Of a stretch of DNA of 60,627 nucleotides, positions 44,727-53,226 are shown one piece after another. This DNA comes from Pseudomonas syringae (GTDB lineage Bacteria; Pseudomonadota; Gammaproteobacteria; Pseudomonadales; Pseudomonadaceae), in NCBI RefSeq assembly GCF_021606685.1, contig NZ_WKCB01000028.1:1-60627 (forward strand), given 5' to 3'. How positions within the stretch are numbered: the stretch's first letter is position 1; every line of letters begins with the position of its first letter. The notes beneath the pieces are model-generated. The model was not told the DNA's origin and did not search any database. It worked only from the letters and a program-made list of their open reading frames with translations. The translations under genes and the position numbers were made by a program.

Positions 44727-46086
44727 ACCGCTGAAACTCGCCGTGGTCGGCCATACCAATGTCGGCAAGACCTCGTTACTGCGCACGCTCACCCGTGACG
44801 TGGGCTTCGGCGAAGTGTCCCATCGCCCCAGCACCACGCGGCATGTGGAAGGCGCGCGCTTGTCGGTGGACGGCGAAGCCTTGCTGGAGCTGTACGACAC
44901 GCCCGGCCTGGAAGACGCCATCGCCCTGCTCGACTACCTGGAACGCCTGGATCGCCCCGGCGAACGCCTCGACGGCCCAGCGCGCCTGGCGCGGTTCCTC
45001 GACGGCAGCGAGGCGCGCCAACGTTTCGAACAGGAAGCCAAGGTGCTGCGCCAACTGCTGGCCTCGGACGCCGGCCTGTATGTGATCGACGCCCGCGAGC
45101 CGGTCCTGGCCAAGTACCGTGACGAGCTGCAAGTGCTGGCCAGTTGCGGCAAACCGTTGCTGCCGGTGCTCAATTTTGTCAGCAGCAGCGATCACCGCGA
45201 GCCGGACTGGCGCGAAGCCCTGGCGCGCCTGGGACTGCATGCGCTGGTGCGTTTTGACAGCGTGGCGCCGCCGGAAGACGGCGAGCGCCGACTGTATGAA
45301 AGCCTCGCGCTGCTGCTGGAAAACGCGCGACCGCAACTGGAACGGCTGATCCTCGACCAGGCCGCCCAACGCCAGGCGCGCCAGCAAAGCGCCGCGCGCT
45401 TGATCGCCGAACTGTTGATCGACTGCGCTGCGTGCCGGCGCAGCGTGCTCACCGAAGATGAGCAGCAAGCCATCGGCGACTTGCGCAAGGCCGTGCGCCA
45501 GCGTGAACAAAAGTGTGTGGAAGCCCTGCTCAACTTGTTCGGCTTCCGCGCGCAGGATGCGGCCGCCAGCGACTTGCCCTTGCTGGACGGGCGCTGGGGC
45601 GATGACCTGTTCAACCCGGAAACCCTCAAGCAGCTGGGTGTGCGCGTCGGTGGCGGGATCGCTGCTGGCGCAGCCGCCGGAGCTGGTGTGGACTTGTTGG
45701 TCGGCGGTCTGACCCTCGGTGCCGCCGCCATCGCAGGCGCCATTGCCGGTGGCGCCCTGCAAACCGCACGCAGTTATGGCAGCCGCCTGCTGGGCAAACT
45801 CAAGGGCCAGCGTGAGCTGACGGTCGACGACAGCGTGTTGCGCCTGCTCGCCCTGCGTCAACGCCAGTTGCTCAAGGCCTTGAACCTGCGCGGCCATGCA
45901 GCGATGCACAGCATCAAAGTCGACACGCCCCAGGACAAAACCTGGCGCGAAGGCAAGCTGCCGGACGCGCTGCACAAGGCCCGCGCCCATCCGCAGTGGT
46001 CGTCGCTCAACCCGCACGCCAAGGTGAGCCAGGCCGAGCGCCAGGAACAGGTCGAAGCGCTGGCCACGCGACTTGATGAAGCGTGA
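44719..46086 (+). CDS. GTPase with DUF3482 domain
   Basis: The 455-aa protein has an N-terminal Era/TrmE-like G domain: G1 GHTNVGKTS (11-19), a switch I threonine in STTRHVEG and G3 DTPG. A C-terminal DUF3482 region follows, containing a Gly/Ala-rich stretch (about 305-350, VGGGIAAGAAAGAGVDLLVGG) able to insert in or hug a membrane. The upstream membrane protein overlaps it by 8 bp, suggesting a GTP-driven membrane assembly. The process served is unknown. Confidence 0.87.
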   Translation: MTKPLKLAVVGHTNVGKTSLLRTLTRDVGFGEVSHRPSTTRHVEGARLSVDGEALLELYDTPGLEDAIALLDYLERLDRPGERLDGPARLARFLDGSEARQRFEQEAKVLRQLLASDAGLYVIDAREPVLAKYRDELQVLASCGKPLLPVLNFVSSSDHREPDWREALARLGLHALVRFDSVAPPEDGERRLYESLALLLENARPQLERLILDQAAQRQARQQSAARLIAELLIDCAACRRSVLTEDEQQAIGDLRKAVRQREQKCVEALLNLFGFRAQDAAASDLPLLDGRWGDDLFNPETLKQLGVRVGGGIAAGAAAGAGVDLLVGGLTLGAAAIAGAIAGGALQTARSYGSRLLGKLKGQRELTVDDSVLRLLALRQRQLLKALNLRGHAAMHSIKVDTPQDKTWREGKLPDALHKARAHPQWSSLNPHAKVSQAERQEQVEALATRLDEA

Positions 46087-46091
46087 GGCGG

Positions 46092-46631
46092 TTATACCTC
46101 GTACCACTCAAACGCCAGAAAAGTCGTACATAACGTGCGAATCAGCGCTTTATCCGCTTTGTCAGCGACACCGTTGCGGTCGATATCAGTATTGGTAAAA
46201 GACTCCAACACCCCGTCGCTGTCACCGTCATAGGCAGCGGCCGTGTAGATAAGCGACCCTTTGCACTGACGTGTCGTGCGCTCATGGAAATCCAGCTTGA
46301 TGGCATTCGGCCGCGCTGTTTTCCCGTAGTGATCGGCATACATCGTGAGCGTACGCTGCCAATGGCTGCGTTTATTGAACCAATTCAACTTCAAAAACGC
46401 ATCGGCGAAGACATCTACCCGCTGCTTTTCAAGCATCTGTGGCCGGCTGATAGGGTTGAGGTCGTCGGCCCATTGAAGATCGACCCTGCCATCCGCGCTC
46501 ATATCTACCGCGAAAATCTCGTGGACCAATTCGTCAGGACAGCCGACCTGCTGCTGGTAAAAGTGCAGGATGACCGTATCTGCGTGACCGTTGCCGCTCA
46601 TATCCTGGGCAGCCACTTTCAAGTAGCGCAT
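46092..46631 (-). CDS. Orphan protein with four Asp-rich Ca-loop-like motifs
   Basis: The 179-aa protein carries four nine-residue motifs of DxSxxGxxD or DxDxxGxxD type: DMSGNGHAD (10-18), DMSADGRVD (43-51), DGDSDGVLE (135-143) and DIDRNGVAD (149-157). They resemble calcium loops of EF-hand, dockerin or VCBS/FG-GAP repeats. No signal peptide or membrane segment is seen. ATG 46631 is favoured because AAAGGAG lies 8 bp upstream of it; ATGs at 46637 and 46664 are less well placed. I recognise no family. Confidence 0.65.
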   Translation of the reverse strand: MRYLKVAAQDMSGNGHADTVILHFYQQQVGCPDELVHEIFAVDMSADGRVDLQWADDLNPISRPQMLEKQRVDVFADAFLKLNWFNKRSHWQRTLTMYADHYGKTARPNAIKLDFHERTTRQCKGSLIYTAAAYDGDSDGVLESFTNTDIDRNGVADKADKALIRTLCTTFLAFEWYEV

Positions 46632-46769
46632 CTGCATTGCTCCTTTGATTGAAGAAGCAAGCACCTTAGTGACACGACAACCGCAGCTCCAGACGGCGAG
46701 TCTGCGATTACCGTAAGGCCCGTCTACGCGGCCAGTAGTCGTGAGGCCTTGAATCTGATCAGTTTAATG

Positions 46770-49019
46770 TCAGCTATTGCGCAACAGGCGCAGGCCATTG
46801 AACACCACCAGCAGGCTCACGCCCATGTCGGCGAAGACTGCCATCCACATGGTCGCCATGCCCAGGAACGTGACCGCAAGGAAGATCGCCTTGATCACCA
46901 GCGCCAGGGCGATGTTCTGCTTGAGCACAACCGACGTTTGCCGGGAAAGCCGAATGAACGCCGGGATCTTGCGCAAATCGTCGTCCATCAAGGCCACGTC
47001 GGCCGTCTCGATGGCCGTGTCGGTGCCTGCAGCGGCCATGGCAAAGCCAATTTCGGCGCGGGCCAGGGCCGGGGCGTCGTTGATGCCGTCGCCGACCATG
47101 CCCACGCGGTGGCCTTGGCCGTAGAGGGTTTCGATAGCGTGCAGTTTGTCGGTGGGCAACAGATCGCCTTGGGCCTGGTCGATGCCGACCTGAGCCGCAA
47201 TCGCCTGGGCGGTGTGGGTGTTGTCACCGGTGAGCATCAGGGTCTTGATGCCCAGCTCGTGCAGTTGCGCGATGGCTTCGCGGCTGCTGTCCTTGACCGT
47301 GTCGGCCACGGCGAACAGCGCCAGCGGGCCGGACTTGTCGAGCAGCAACACCACGGACTTGCCCTGTTTTTCCAGGGCGAAGAGTTTTTCTTCCAGCGCC
47401 GATGAGCACAGGCCGAGGTCTTCCACCAGGCGGTGGTTGCCCAGGTAGTAGGTTTCGCCGTCGATATCCCCACGCACACCACGACCGGCCAACGCCTCGA
47501 AGTTATCCACAACGTGGGCCGACAGGTTTTTATCCACAGCCGCGTTGGCAATTGCCAGCGACACCGGGTGATCGGAACGCCCGGCCAGGCTGGCGGCCAG
47601 CGCCGGAGCACGCTCCTCAACGTTGGGAAACAACGCCAGGTAATCGGTTTGCACGGGCTTGCCGTGGGTGATCGTGCCGGTCTTGTCGAGGGCCAGGTAG
47701 TCGAGCTTGTAACCGCCCTCCAGGTACACGCCGCCCTTGATCAGGATGCCTTTGCGCGCCGCCGCCGCGAGGCCGCTGACGATGGTTACCGGGGTGGAGA
47801 TCACCAGGGCACATGGGCACGCGACCACCAGCAGGACCAGGGCGCGGTAGATCCAGTCGAACCAGGCGCCGGCCATGAACAACGGTGGGATCACCGCCAC
47901 GCCCAAGGCAAACAGGAATACCGCCGGGGTGTAGATTTTCGAGAAGCTGTCGACAAAACGCTGGGTCGGCGCGCGGGCGCCTTGGGCCTGTTCCACGGCG
48001 TGAATGATGCGCGCCAGGGTCGAGTTGTTCGCCGCGGCGGTGACCCTGTATTCCAGGGAACCGGCCTGGTTGATGGTGCCCGCGAAGACCTTGTCGCCCA
48101 CGGTCTTTTCAATCGGCAGGCTTTCACCGGTGATCGGTGCCTGGTCGATGGTGGACTGGCCGGCGGTGACTTCACCGTCCAGGCCCACGCGCTCGCCAGG
48201 TTTTACCCGCACAATGGCGCCCAACTCGATGCTTTTGATCTCCTTTTCAACCCAACTACCATCAGCTTGCTGCACCGTGGCCTGTTCCGGGGCCATTTGC
48301 ATCAGCCCGCTGATGGCATTGCGCGCACGGTCCAGAGACTTGGCTTCGATCAACTCGGCCACGGTAAACAGGAACATCACCATCGCCGCTTCCGGCCACT
48401 GGCCAATCAGCACCGCGCCGGTGACCGCGATGCTCATCAGCGCGTTGATGTTCAGGTTGAGGTTTTTCAGGGCAATCCAGCCCTTTTTATAGGTCGTGAG
48501 GCCGCCGCTGAGGATCGACACCAGCGCCACAATGGCGATGACCCAGGTGGGCGCGGCGTCGGTGAAGTGCAGCACTTCGGCAGCCAACGCACCCACGCCG
48601 GACACTGCCAGCGGCCACCAATGTTTCTTGGCCGGTGGCTCGGCGGCAGGTGTGCCCTCTTCGATAGGGTCGGCCTGCATGCCTAAGGATTTGATCGCGT
48701 CGATGATCGGCGCGGTGCTCGGCAGGTCATGGGTGACGCCGAGGATGCGGTTGATCAGGTTGAATTCCAGTTGCTGCACGCCGGCGAGCTTGCCCAGTTT
48801 GTTCTGGATCAGCGTCTGCTCGGTGGGGCAGTCCATGGCTTCGATGCGGAAAGTGCTCAGGCGCGAGCCGGCGGTGGGCGCTTCGCTCAGTTGCACCAGC
48901 GCGGGGGCTGGGCTGGCGGCGCAGCATGAACCGCCATGGTTATGCACAGGCGTGAGTTTCTTAGGTTCATGGTCATGGTCATGATCGTGTTTGTGCGGGA
49001 TGTGGATGGAATCGCTCAT
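46770..49019 (-). CDS. cadA: Cd2+/Zn2+/Pb2+-exporting P-type ATPase CadA
   Basis: The 749-aa P1B ATPase has a His-rich N-terminus (HKHDHDHDHEP), a heavy-metal-associated domain with MDCPTEQ near residue 60 and the CPC motif VACPCALVIS in helix 6. Further motifs are DKTGTITHGKP (phosphorylated Asp) and GDGINDAPALARA. It exports soft divalent metals to the periplasm. The start MSDSIHIPHKHDHDH at 49019 is chosen; 45 upstream codons run through the cadR operator. It is divergent from cadR. Confidence 0.94.
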   Translation of the reverse strand: MSDSIHIPHKHDHDHDHEPKKLTPVHNHGGSCCAASPAPALVQLSEAPTAGSRLSTFRIEAMDCPTEQTLIQNKLGKLAGVQQLEFNLINRILGVTHDLPSTAPIIDAIKSLGMQADPIEEGTPAAEPPAKKHWWPLAVSGVGALAAEVLHFTDAAPTWVIAIVALVSILSGGLTTYKKGWIALKNLNLNINALMSIAVTGAVLIGQWPEAAMVMFLFTVAELIEAKSLDRARNAISGLMQMAPEQATVQQADGSWVEKEIKSIELGAIVRVKPGERVGLDGEVTAGQSTIDQAPITGESLPIEKTVGDKVFAGTINQAGSLEYRVTAAANNSTLARIIHAVEQAQGARAPTQRFVDSFSKIYTPAVFLFALGVAVIPPLFMAGAWFDWIYRALVLLVVACPCALVISTPVTIVSGLAAAARKGILIKGGVYLEGGYKLDYLALDKTGTITHGKPVQTDYLALFPNVEERAPALAASLAGRSDHPVSLAIANAAVDKNLSAHVVDNFEALAGRGVRGDIDGETYYLGNHRLVEDLGLCSSALEEKLFALEKQGKSVVLLLDKSGPLALFAVADTVKDSSREAIAQLHELGIKTLMLTGDNTHTAQAIAAQVGIDQAQGDLLPTDKLHAIETLYGQGHRVGMVGDGINDAPALARAEIGFAMAAAGTDTAIETADVALMDDDLRKIPAFIRLSRQTSVVLKQNIALALVIKAIFLAVTFLGMATMWMAVFADMGVSLLVVFNGLRLLRNS

Positions 49020-49050
49020 TCTGTCGCGTCCGTAAAGGTGCCTGTTGCCA

Positions 49051-49081
49051 AGTAAAGACCCTGTAGCCACTATAGGGTCAA
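49051..49081 (-). promoter_or_regulatory. CadR-controlled cadA promoter and operator
   Basis: The inverted repeat GACCCTGTAG-CCA-CTATAGGGTC (49057-49079) matches the known cadA/merR-type operator form. On the minus strand -35 TTGACC (49076-49081) and -10 TTTACT (49051-49056) are separated by 19 bp. That over-long spacer is characteristic of MerR-family activation. Confidence 0.85.
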
Positions 49082-49104
49082 GCACCCATTTGGAGATTGC
49101 TGCG

Positions 49105-49542
49105 ATGAAGATCGGCGAACTGGCCAAGCTGACCGACTGCCCGGTGGAAACCATCCGCTATTACGAGAAGGAAGGCCTGCTGCCGCCCCCGGCACGCACC
49201 GACGCCAACTACCGCGTGTACACCCAGGCGCACAGCGAGCGGCTGATCTTTATCCGCAACTGCCGCAGCCTCGACATGACCCTGGAGGAAATCCGCAGCC
49301 TGCTCGGGCTGCGCGACAGCCCACAGGACCAGTGCGAAAACGTGAATGCGTTGATCGACGAGCATATCCACCATGTGAAAGCGCGGATCGATGGGTTGTT
49401 GGCGTTGCAGGAGCAATTGCTGGACCTGCGTCAACGCTGTGGTGGCGGACCGGAATGCGGGATTTTGCAGCGGCTGGAAGTCAGCGGGAGCGTGACCAAT
49501 GATGCAGAGCCTTCACACGTGGGCAGGAGCCACGGGCACTGA
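49105..49542 (+). CDS. cadR: MerR-family cadmium-responsive regulator CadR
   Basis: The 145-aa protein has a MerR helix-turn-helix (MKIGELAKLTDCPVETIRYYEKEGLLPPPARTD), a dimerisation helix and the metal-binding Cys of the CadR/PbrR group: one near residue 79 (DQCENVN) and two in RCGGGPEC. It ends in a His-containing tail (VGRSHGH). ATG 49105 is the conserved start; 20 upstream in-frame codons cross the operator and are rejected. Confidence 0.92.
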   Translation: MKIGELAKLTDCPVETIRYYEKEGLLPPPARTDANYRVYTQAHSERLIFIRNCRSLDMTLEEIRSLLGLRDSPQDQCENVNALIDEHIHHVKARIDGLLALQEQLLDLRQRCGGGPECGILQRLEVSGSVTNDAEPSHVGRSHGH

Positions 49543-49565
49543 ACTCAAGTGAACATAGTTCAAAG

Positions 49566-49668
49566 GTGGGAGGGGCGGTGCGACGATTCGACTTGCTCCC
49601 GATGGCGGTGTACCAGTCTACATATCTGCAAACTGACACTCCGCTATCGGGAGCAAGCCCCCTCCCAC
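49566..49668. repeat. REP doublet with 16-nt block in left arm
   Basis: Same architecture as the doublet at 3368: GTGGGAGGGG, then CGGTGCGACGATTCGA (one C/T difference from the other copy), then CTTGCTCCCGAT. The right arm is standard. It lies between cadR and thyA, which converge. Confidence 0.85.
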
Positions 49669-49687
49669 ATTTTGAACCGGTTGACCT

Positions 49688-50521
49688 TTAGATCGCCACG
49701 TCGGCCTTGATGCTTGGGTCGGCGTCGTAACCGACAATCTCGAAGTCTTCGAACTTGTAGTCGTAGATCGACGCAGGCTTGCGCTTGATCACCAGCTCCG
49801 GCAGCTTCTTGGGCGTGCGCGCCAGCTGGGTCTGGATCTGTTCCATATGGTTGCTGTAGGCATGGGTGTCGCCAGTGGTGACGATGATCTCGTGGGGGAT
49901 CAGGTCGCACTGCTGCGCCAGCATATGGGTGAGCAACGCCAGCGCGGCGGTGTTGTAGGGCAGGCCGAGGAACACGTCGGAGCTGCGGATATACAACTGC
50001 ATCGACAGATGGCCGTCGTGCACGAATGCCTGGTACAGCAGGTGGCAAGGCGGCAGCGCCTGCTTGCCGTTGCGCGCATTCTCCTGCGGGCTCTTGGTTT
50101 CGTCCGGCAGGTACTCGACGTTCCAGCCGTGGAACAGGATGCGGCGGCTGTTGGGGTTGGTCTTGAGCGTGTGCACCATGTAATCGATCTGGTTGATCGT
50201 GCCGCCGTCCTTGGTCGGCCAGGCGGTCCACTGCTCGCCGTACACCGGACCGAGGTCACCGTCTTCGGTGGCCCACTCGTCCCAGATTTTCACGCCGTTT
50301 TCGTTGAGCCACTTGATGTTGGTGTTGCCGCTCAACATCCAGATCAGCTCGTTGGCGATGCTTTTGAAGTGAAGCTTCTTGGTGGTCAGCAGCGGGAAGC
50401 CGTCGGCCAAGTTATGCCGATACTGACGGGCGAATACGGCCTTGGTGCCGGTGCCGGTGCGATCGCCCTTGGTCAATCCATTGGTCACGACGTCGTTCAG
50501 TAGCTCGAGATATTGCTTCAT
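49688..50521 (-). CDS. thyA: Thymidylate synthase
   Basis: ThyA methylates dUMP to dTMP with methylenetetrahydrofolate. The 277-aa protein has the phosphate Arg in DRTGTGTK, the catalytic Cys159 in PPCHLLYQ and the [12 protein letters not shown] substrate block. It follows lgt in the same direction with 51 bp between, where a 9-bp stem-loop lies. The lgt-thyA order is widespread. Confidence 0.97.
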   Translation of the reverse strand: MKQYLELLNDVVTNGLTKGDRTGTGTKAVFARQYRHNLADGFPLLTTKKLHFKSIANELIWMLSGNTNIKWLNENGVKIWDEWATEDGDLGPVYGEQWTAWPTKDGGTINQIDYMVHTLKTNPNSRRILFHGWNVEYLPDETKSPQENARNGKQALPPCHLLYQAFVHDGHLSMQLYIRSSDVFLGLPYNTAALALLTHMLAQQCDLIPHEIIVTTGDTHAYSNHMEQIQTQLARTPKKLPELVIKRKPASIYDYKFEDFEIVGYDADPSIKADVAI

Positions 50522-50542
50522 TTTTTTACCCGTATCGTTGAA

Positions 50543-50564
50543 GCCGAGACTCGCAAGCCTCGGC
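50543..50564 (-). promoter_or_regulatory. Stem-loop between lgt and thyA
   Basis: On the minus strand GCCGAGGCT and AGTCTCGGC form a 9-bp stem (one G-U) closed by TGCG, 21 nt before the thyA ATG. No T-run follows, so it is more likely an mRNA-processing or stability element than a terminator. Confidence 0.5.
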
Positions 50565-50572
50565 GTTCGAAT

Positions 50573-51385
50573 TTAAAGCGCGGTGTTCTTCAGCGGCTGC
50601 GGGCGGTTGTAAGCCCACCACAGCAAGCCCAGGCCGCCCAGGATCATCGGCAGGCTGAGGACCTGGCCCATGGTCACCCAACCAAACGCCAGGTAGCCCA
50701 GTTGCGCATCCGGTACACGCACGAACTCGACGATGAAGCGGAAGATCCCGTAGAACAGCGCGAACATGCCCGACACCGCCATGGTAGGGCGCGGCTTGCG
50801 CGAGAAGATGTACAGGATAAGGAACAGTGCCACGCCTTCCAACGCGAACTGGTACAGCTGCGACGGATGGCGCGGCAGTTGCGCCGGGTCGCTGAACGGC
50901 GGGAACACCATGGCCCAAGGCACGTCGGTTGGCTTGCCCCACAACTCGGCGTTGATGAAGTTACCGATACGCCCGGCGCCCAGGCCGATGGGCACGAACG
51001 GCGCAACGAAGTCCATCAGTTGGAAAAACGACTTGCCGTTACGGCGACCAAACCACCAGGCGGCAATCATCACGCCGATAAAGCCACCGTGGAACGCCAT
51101 GCCGCCCTTCCACACTTCGAAGATCAGCGTCGGGTTGGCGATATACGCAGACAGGTCGTAGAACAGCACATACCCCAGGCGCCCGCCGACGATCACGCCC
51201 ATCGACATCCAGAACACCATGTCGGAGAGCTTCTCCTTGGTCCAGGTCGGGTCGAAACTGTTCAGGCGCCGGGAAGCCAGCAGCCAGGCACCGCCGATGC
51301 CGATCAGGTACATCAACCCGTACCAGTGGATTTTCAGCGGACCGATGGCCAGGGCCACCGGGTCGATCTGCGGGTAAGGCAGCAT
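50573..51385 (-). CDS. lgt: Phosphatidylglycerol:prolipoprotein diacylglyceryl transferase
   Basis: Lgt transfers diacylglycerol to the lipobox Cys of prolipoproteins in the inner membrane. The 270-aa protein has seven hydrophobic segments, the [17 protein letters not shown] motif with the essential His and the Lgt signature [15 protein letters not shown]. It is located directly upstream of thyA. Confidence 0.96.
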   Translation of the reverse strand: MLPYPQIDPVALAIGPLKIHWYGLMYLIGIGGAWLLASRRLNSFDPTWTKEKLSDMVFWMSMGVIVGGRLGYVLFYDLSAYIANPTLIFEVWKGGMAFHGGFIGVMIAAWWFGRRNGKSFFQLMDFVAPFVPIGLGAGRIGNFINAELWGKPTDVPWAMVFPPFSDPAQLPRHPSQLYQFALEGVALFLILYIFSRKPRPTMAVSGMFALFYGIFRFIVEFVRVPDAQLGYLAFGWVTMGQVLSLPMILGGLGLLWWAYNRPQPLKNTAL

Positions 51386-51449
51386 TGCGACTCCTCGTTA
51401 AATCATTCGTTATGGCGCCGGACCATGCCGGGGCGCGATTAAGCCTGCA

Positions 51450-52232
51450 TTACAACAAAAAGTTTATGCCGACACAGAACAGCAATCCGGCAAACAGCCG
51501 CTTGAGCAATCGCGGCGACAACCGATGCGCCAAGCGTGCGCCGAAGCGCGCAAACACCATACTGGTCAGGGCAATGCCCAGCAGTGCCGGCAAATACACG
51601 AACCCTAGACTATGAGCAGGCAACAGTGGGTCATGCCAGCCCAGAATCATGAAACTTAAAGCGCTGGCCAGCGCAATCGGCAGGCCGCAGGCCGATGAGG
51701 TGGCCACCGCCTGCTGCATCGGCACGCTGCGCCAGGTCAGGAACGGCACGGTCAGCGAGCCGCCGCCAATCCCGAAAATCGCCGAGGCCCAGCCAATCAC
51801 CGTGCCCGCGAGGGTCAGGCCGACCTTGCCCGGCACCGTGCGGCTGGCCTTGGGCTTGACCTCCAGGGCCAGTTGCACGGCGATAATCAACGCGAACACA
51901 CCGATAATTTTCTGCAAATGGGGGCCGGAAATCGCCTCCGCGGTCAGCGCGCCAAAGCCGGCGCCGATCAGGATGCCCAGGGTCATCCACATGAAAATCG
52001 GCCAGCGCACCGCGCCACGCCGGTGGTGCTCGCGCACGGCATTGACCGAGGTAAAGATGATGGTCGCAAGCGACGTCCCCACAGCCAGGTGGGTCAGCAC
52101 CTGCGGGTCAAAGCCCTGCAGGGTGAAGCTGAACACCAGCACCGGCACGATGATGATCCCGCCGCCCACGCCGAACAGCCCGGCGAGCACGCCCGCACAG
52201 GCGCCGAGCAGCAAATAGAGCAGAAATTCCAT
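51450..52232 (-). CDS. TSUP (TauE/SafE) family membrane permease
   Basis: The 260-aa protein has about eight membrane helices in two repeats, with the family's GLFGVGGGIIIVP and IFGIGGGSLTVPFL motifs. TSUP members export or import sulfite, sulfoacetate or other organosulfonates; the substrate is unpredicted. The ATG at 52232 (MEFLLYLLLG) is chosen over a TTG 4 codons earlier. It lies upstream of lgt in the same direction. Confidence 0.9.
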   Translation of the reverse strand: MEFLLYLLLGACAGVLAGLFGVGGGIIIVPVLVFSFTLQGFDPQVLTHLAVGTSLATIIFTSVNAVREHHRRGAVRWPIFMWMTLGILIGAGFGALTAEAISGPHLQKIIGVFALIIAVQLALEVKPKASRTVPGKVGLTLAGTVIGWASAIFGIGGGSLTVPFLTWRSVPMQQAVATSSACGLPIALASALSFMILGWHDPLLPAHSLGFVYLPALLGIALTSMVFARFGARLAHRLSPRLLKRLFAGLLFCVGINFLL

Positions 52233-52354
52233 GGGAGCCCCCAAACCAAGTCCGGCATGTTAACGGATGGAAGGCATACGACCCAACTGGATACGATGGA
52301 ACGCCTGAGCCCGAGTGGGTAGAGTGGCTAAAAACACAAAAAGGGAATCGCCGG

Positions 52355-53101
52355 ATGTGCCTGATTGTTTTCGCCTGGCGGCCGGGCCACGCCCAACCGC
52401 TGATCGTCGCGGCCAACCGTGACGAGTTCTACGCCCGCCCCAGCCTGCCGCTGGCCCAATGGCCAGACGCGCCGGACGTCTACGCCGGTCGCGACCAGGA
52501 AGCAGGCGGCACCTGGCTGGGAGTGAGCGCTGACGGGCGCTTTGCCGCCCTGACCAATATTCGCGACCCGCACCAGCCGCCGGCACGCAAATCGCGTGGG
52601 GAGTTGGTGGCGCGTTTTCTCAACGGTTCGCTGCCGATTGATCAATATTTGGCCGATGTTAACGGTCGTTCGATTGAATATGCCGGGTTCAACCTGCTGG
52701 TGGGGACACGGGATGAGTTGTGGCATTACAACGCCAATCACACCGAACCCACGCAGTTGAAGGCTGGGGTTTATGGCTTATCCAATGCCGGGCTGGATAC
52801 GCCGTGGCCCAAGCTGCTCAAGGCCAGGGCGGCGTTGAGCGAATTGCTGGAAGATCCACAGCCGCAAGCCTTGCTCAGCATTTTGAGTGACCCGCAGACG
52901 GCAGCATTCGCCGAGTTGCCGGATACCGGCGTTGGGTTGGCGACGGAAAGCCTGCTGTCGAGTGTGTTTATCGCCAGCCCCAGTTATGGAACGCGGGCGA
53001 GCACAGCGCTGATTGTGAATGCCGACGGGACGCGGCGGATGCTGGAGCGCAGCTTTGGGCCGCATGGTGGGCGGCTGGGTGAGGTAGAACTCACTCTCTA
53101 G
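52355..53101 (+). CDS. NRDE (Tango2-like) family protein
   Basis: The 248-aa protein starts MCLIVFAW with a conserved Cys2 and the NRDE motif in VAANRDEFYARPSLPLAQW, followed by GGTWLGVSADGRFAALTN. This is the Ntn-hydrolase-like Tango2 family, linked in other organisms to heme or lipid metabolism. Its role in bacteria is not settled. It is divergent from the TSUP permease. Confidence 0.9.
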   Translation: MCLIVFAWRPGHAQPLIVAANRDEFYARPSLPLAQWPDAPDVYAGRDQEAGGTWLGVSADGRFAALTNIRDPHQPPARKSRGELVARFLNGSLPIDQYLADVNGRSIEYAGFNLLVGTRDELWHYNANHTEPTQLKAGVYGLSNAGLDTPWPKLLKARAALSELLEDPQPQALLSILSDPQTAAFAELPDTGVGLATESLLSSVFIASPSYGTRASTALIVNADGTRRMLERSFGPHGGRLGEVELTL

Positions 53102-53119
53102 CCACACCGCAAAACCAAT

Positions 53120-53206
53120 GTGGGAGCGGGCTTGCTCGCGAATAGGGAGTGTCAGGCACTGAGTTTGTGTCTGATACACCGCATTCGCGAGCAAGCCCCC
53201 TCCCAC
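53120..53206. repeat. REP doublet, TTCGCGAGC family / hybrid
   Basis: The left arm GTGGGAGCGGGCTTGCTCGC then GAA belongs to the TTCGCGAGC family. The right arm TTCGCGAGCAAGCCCCC then TCCCAC carries the outer CCCCCTCCCAC of the other family. It lies between the convergent NRDE and ptsP genes. Confidence 0.8.
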
Positions 53207-53226
53207 ATTTTGATCGGCGCCAAACG

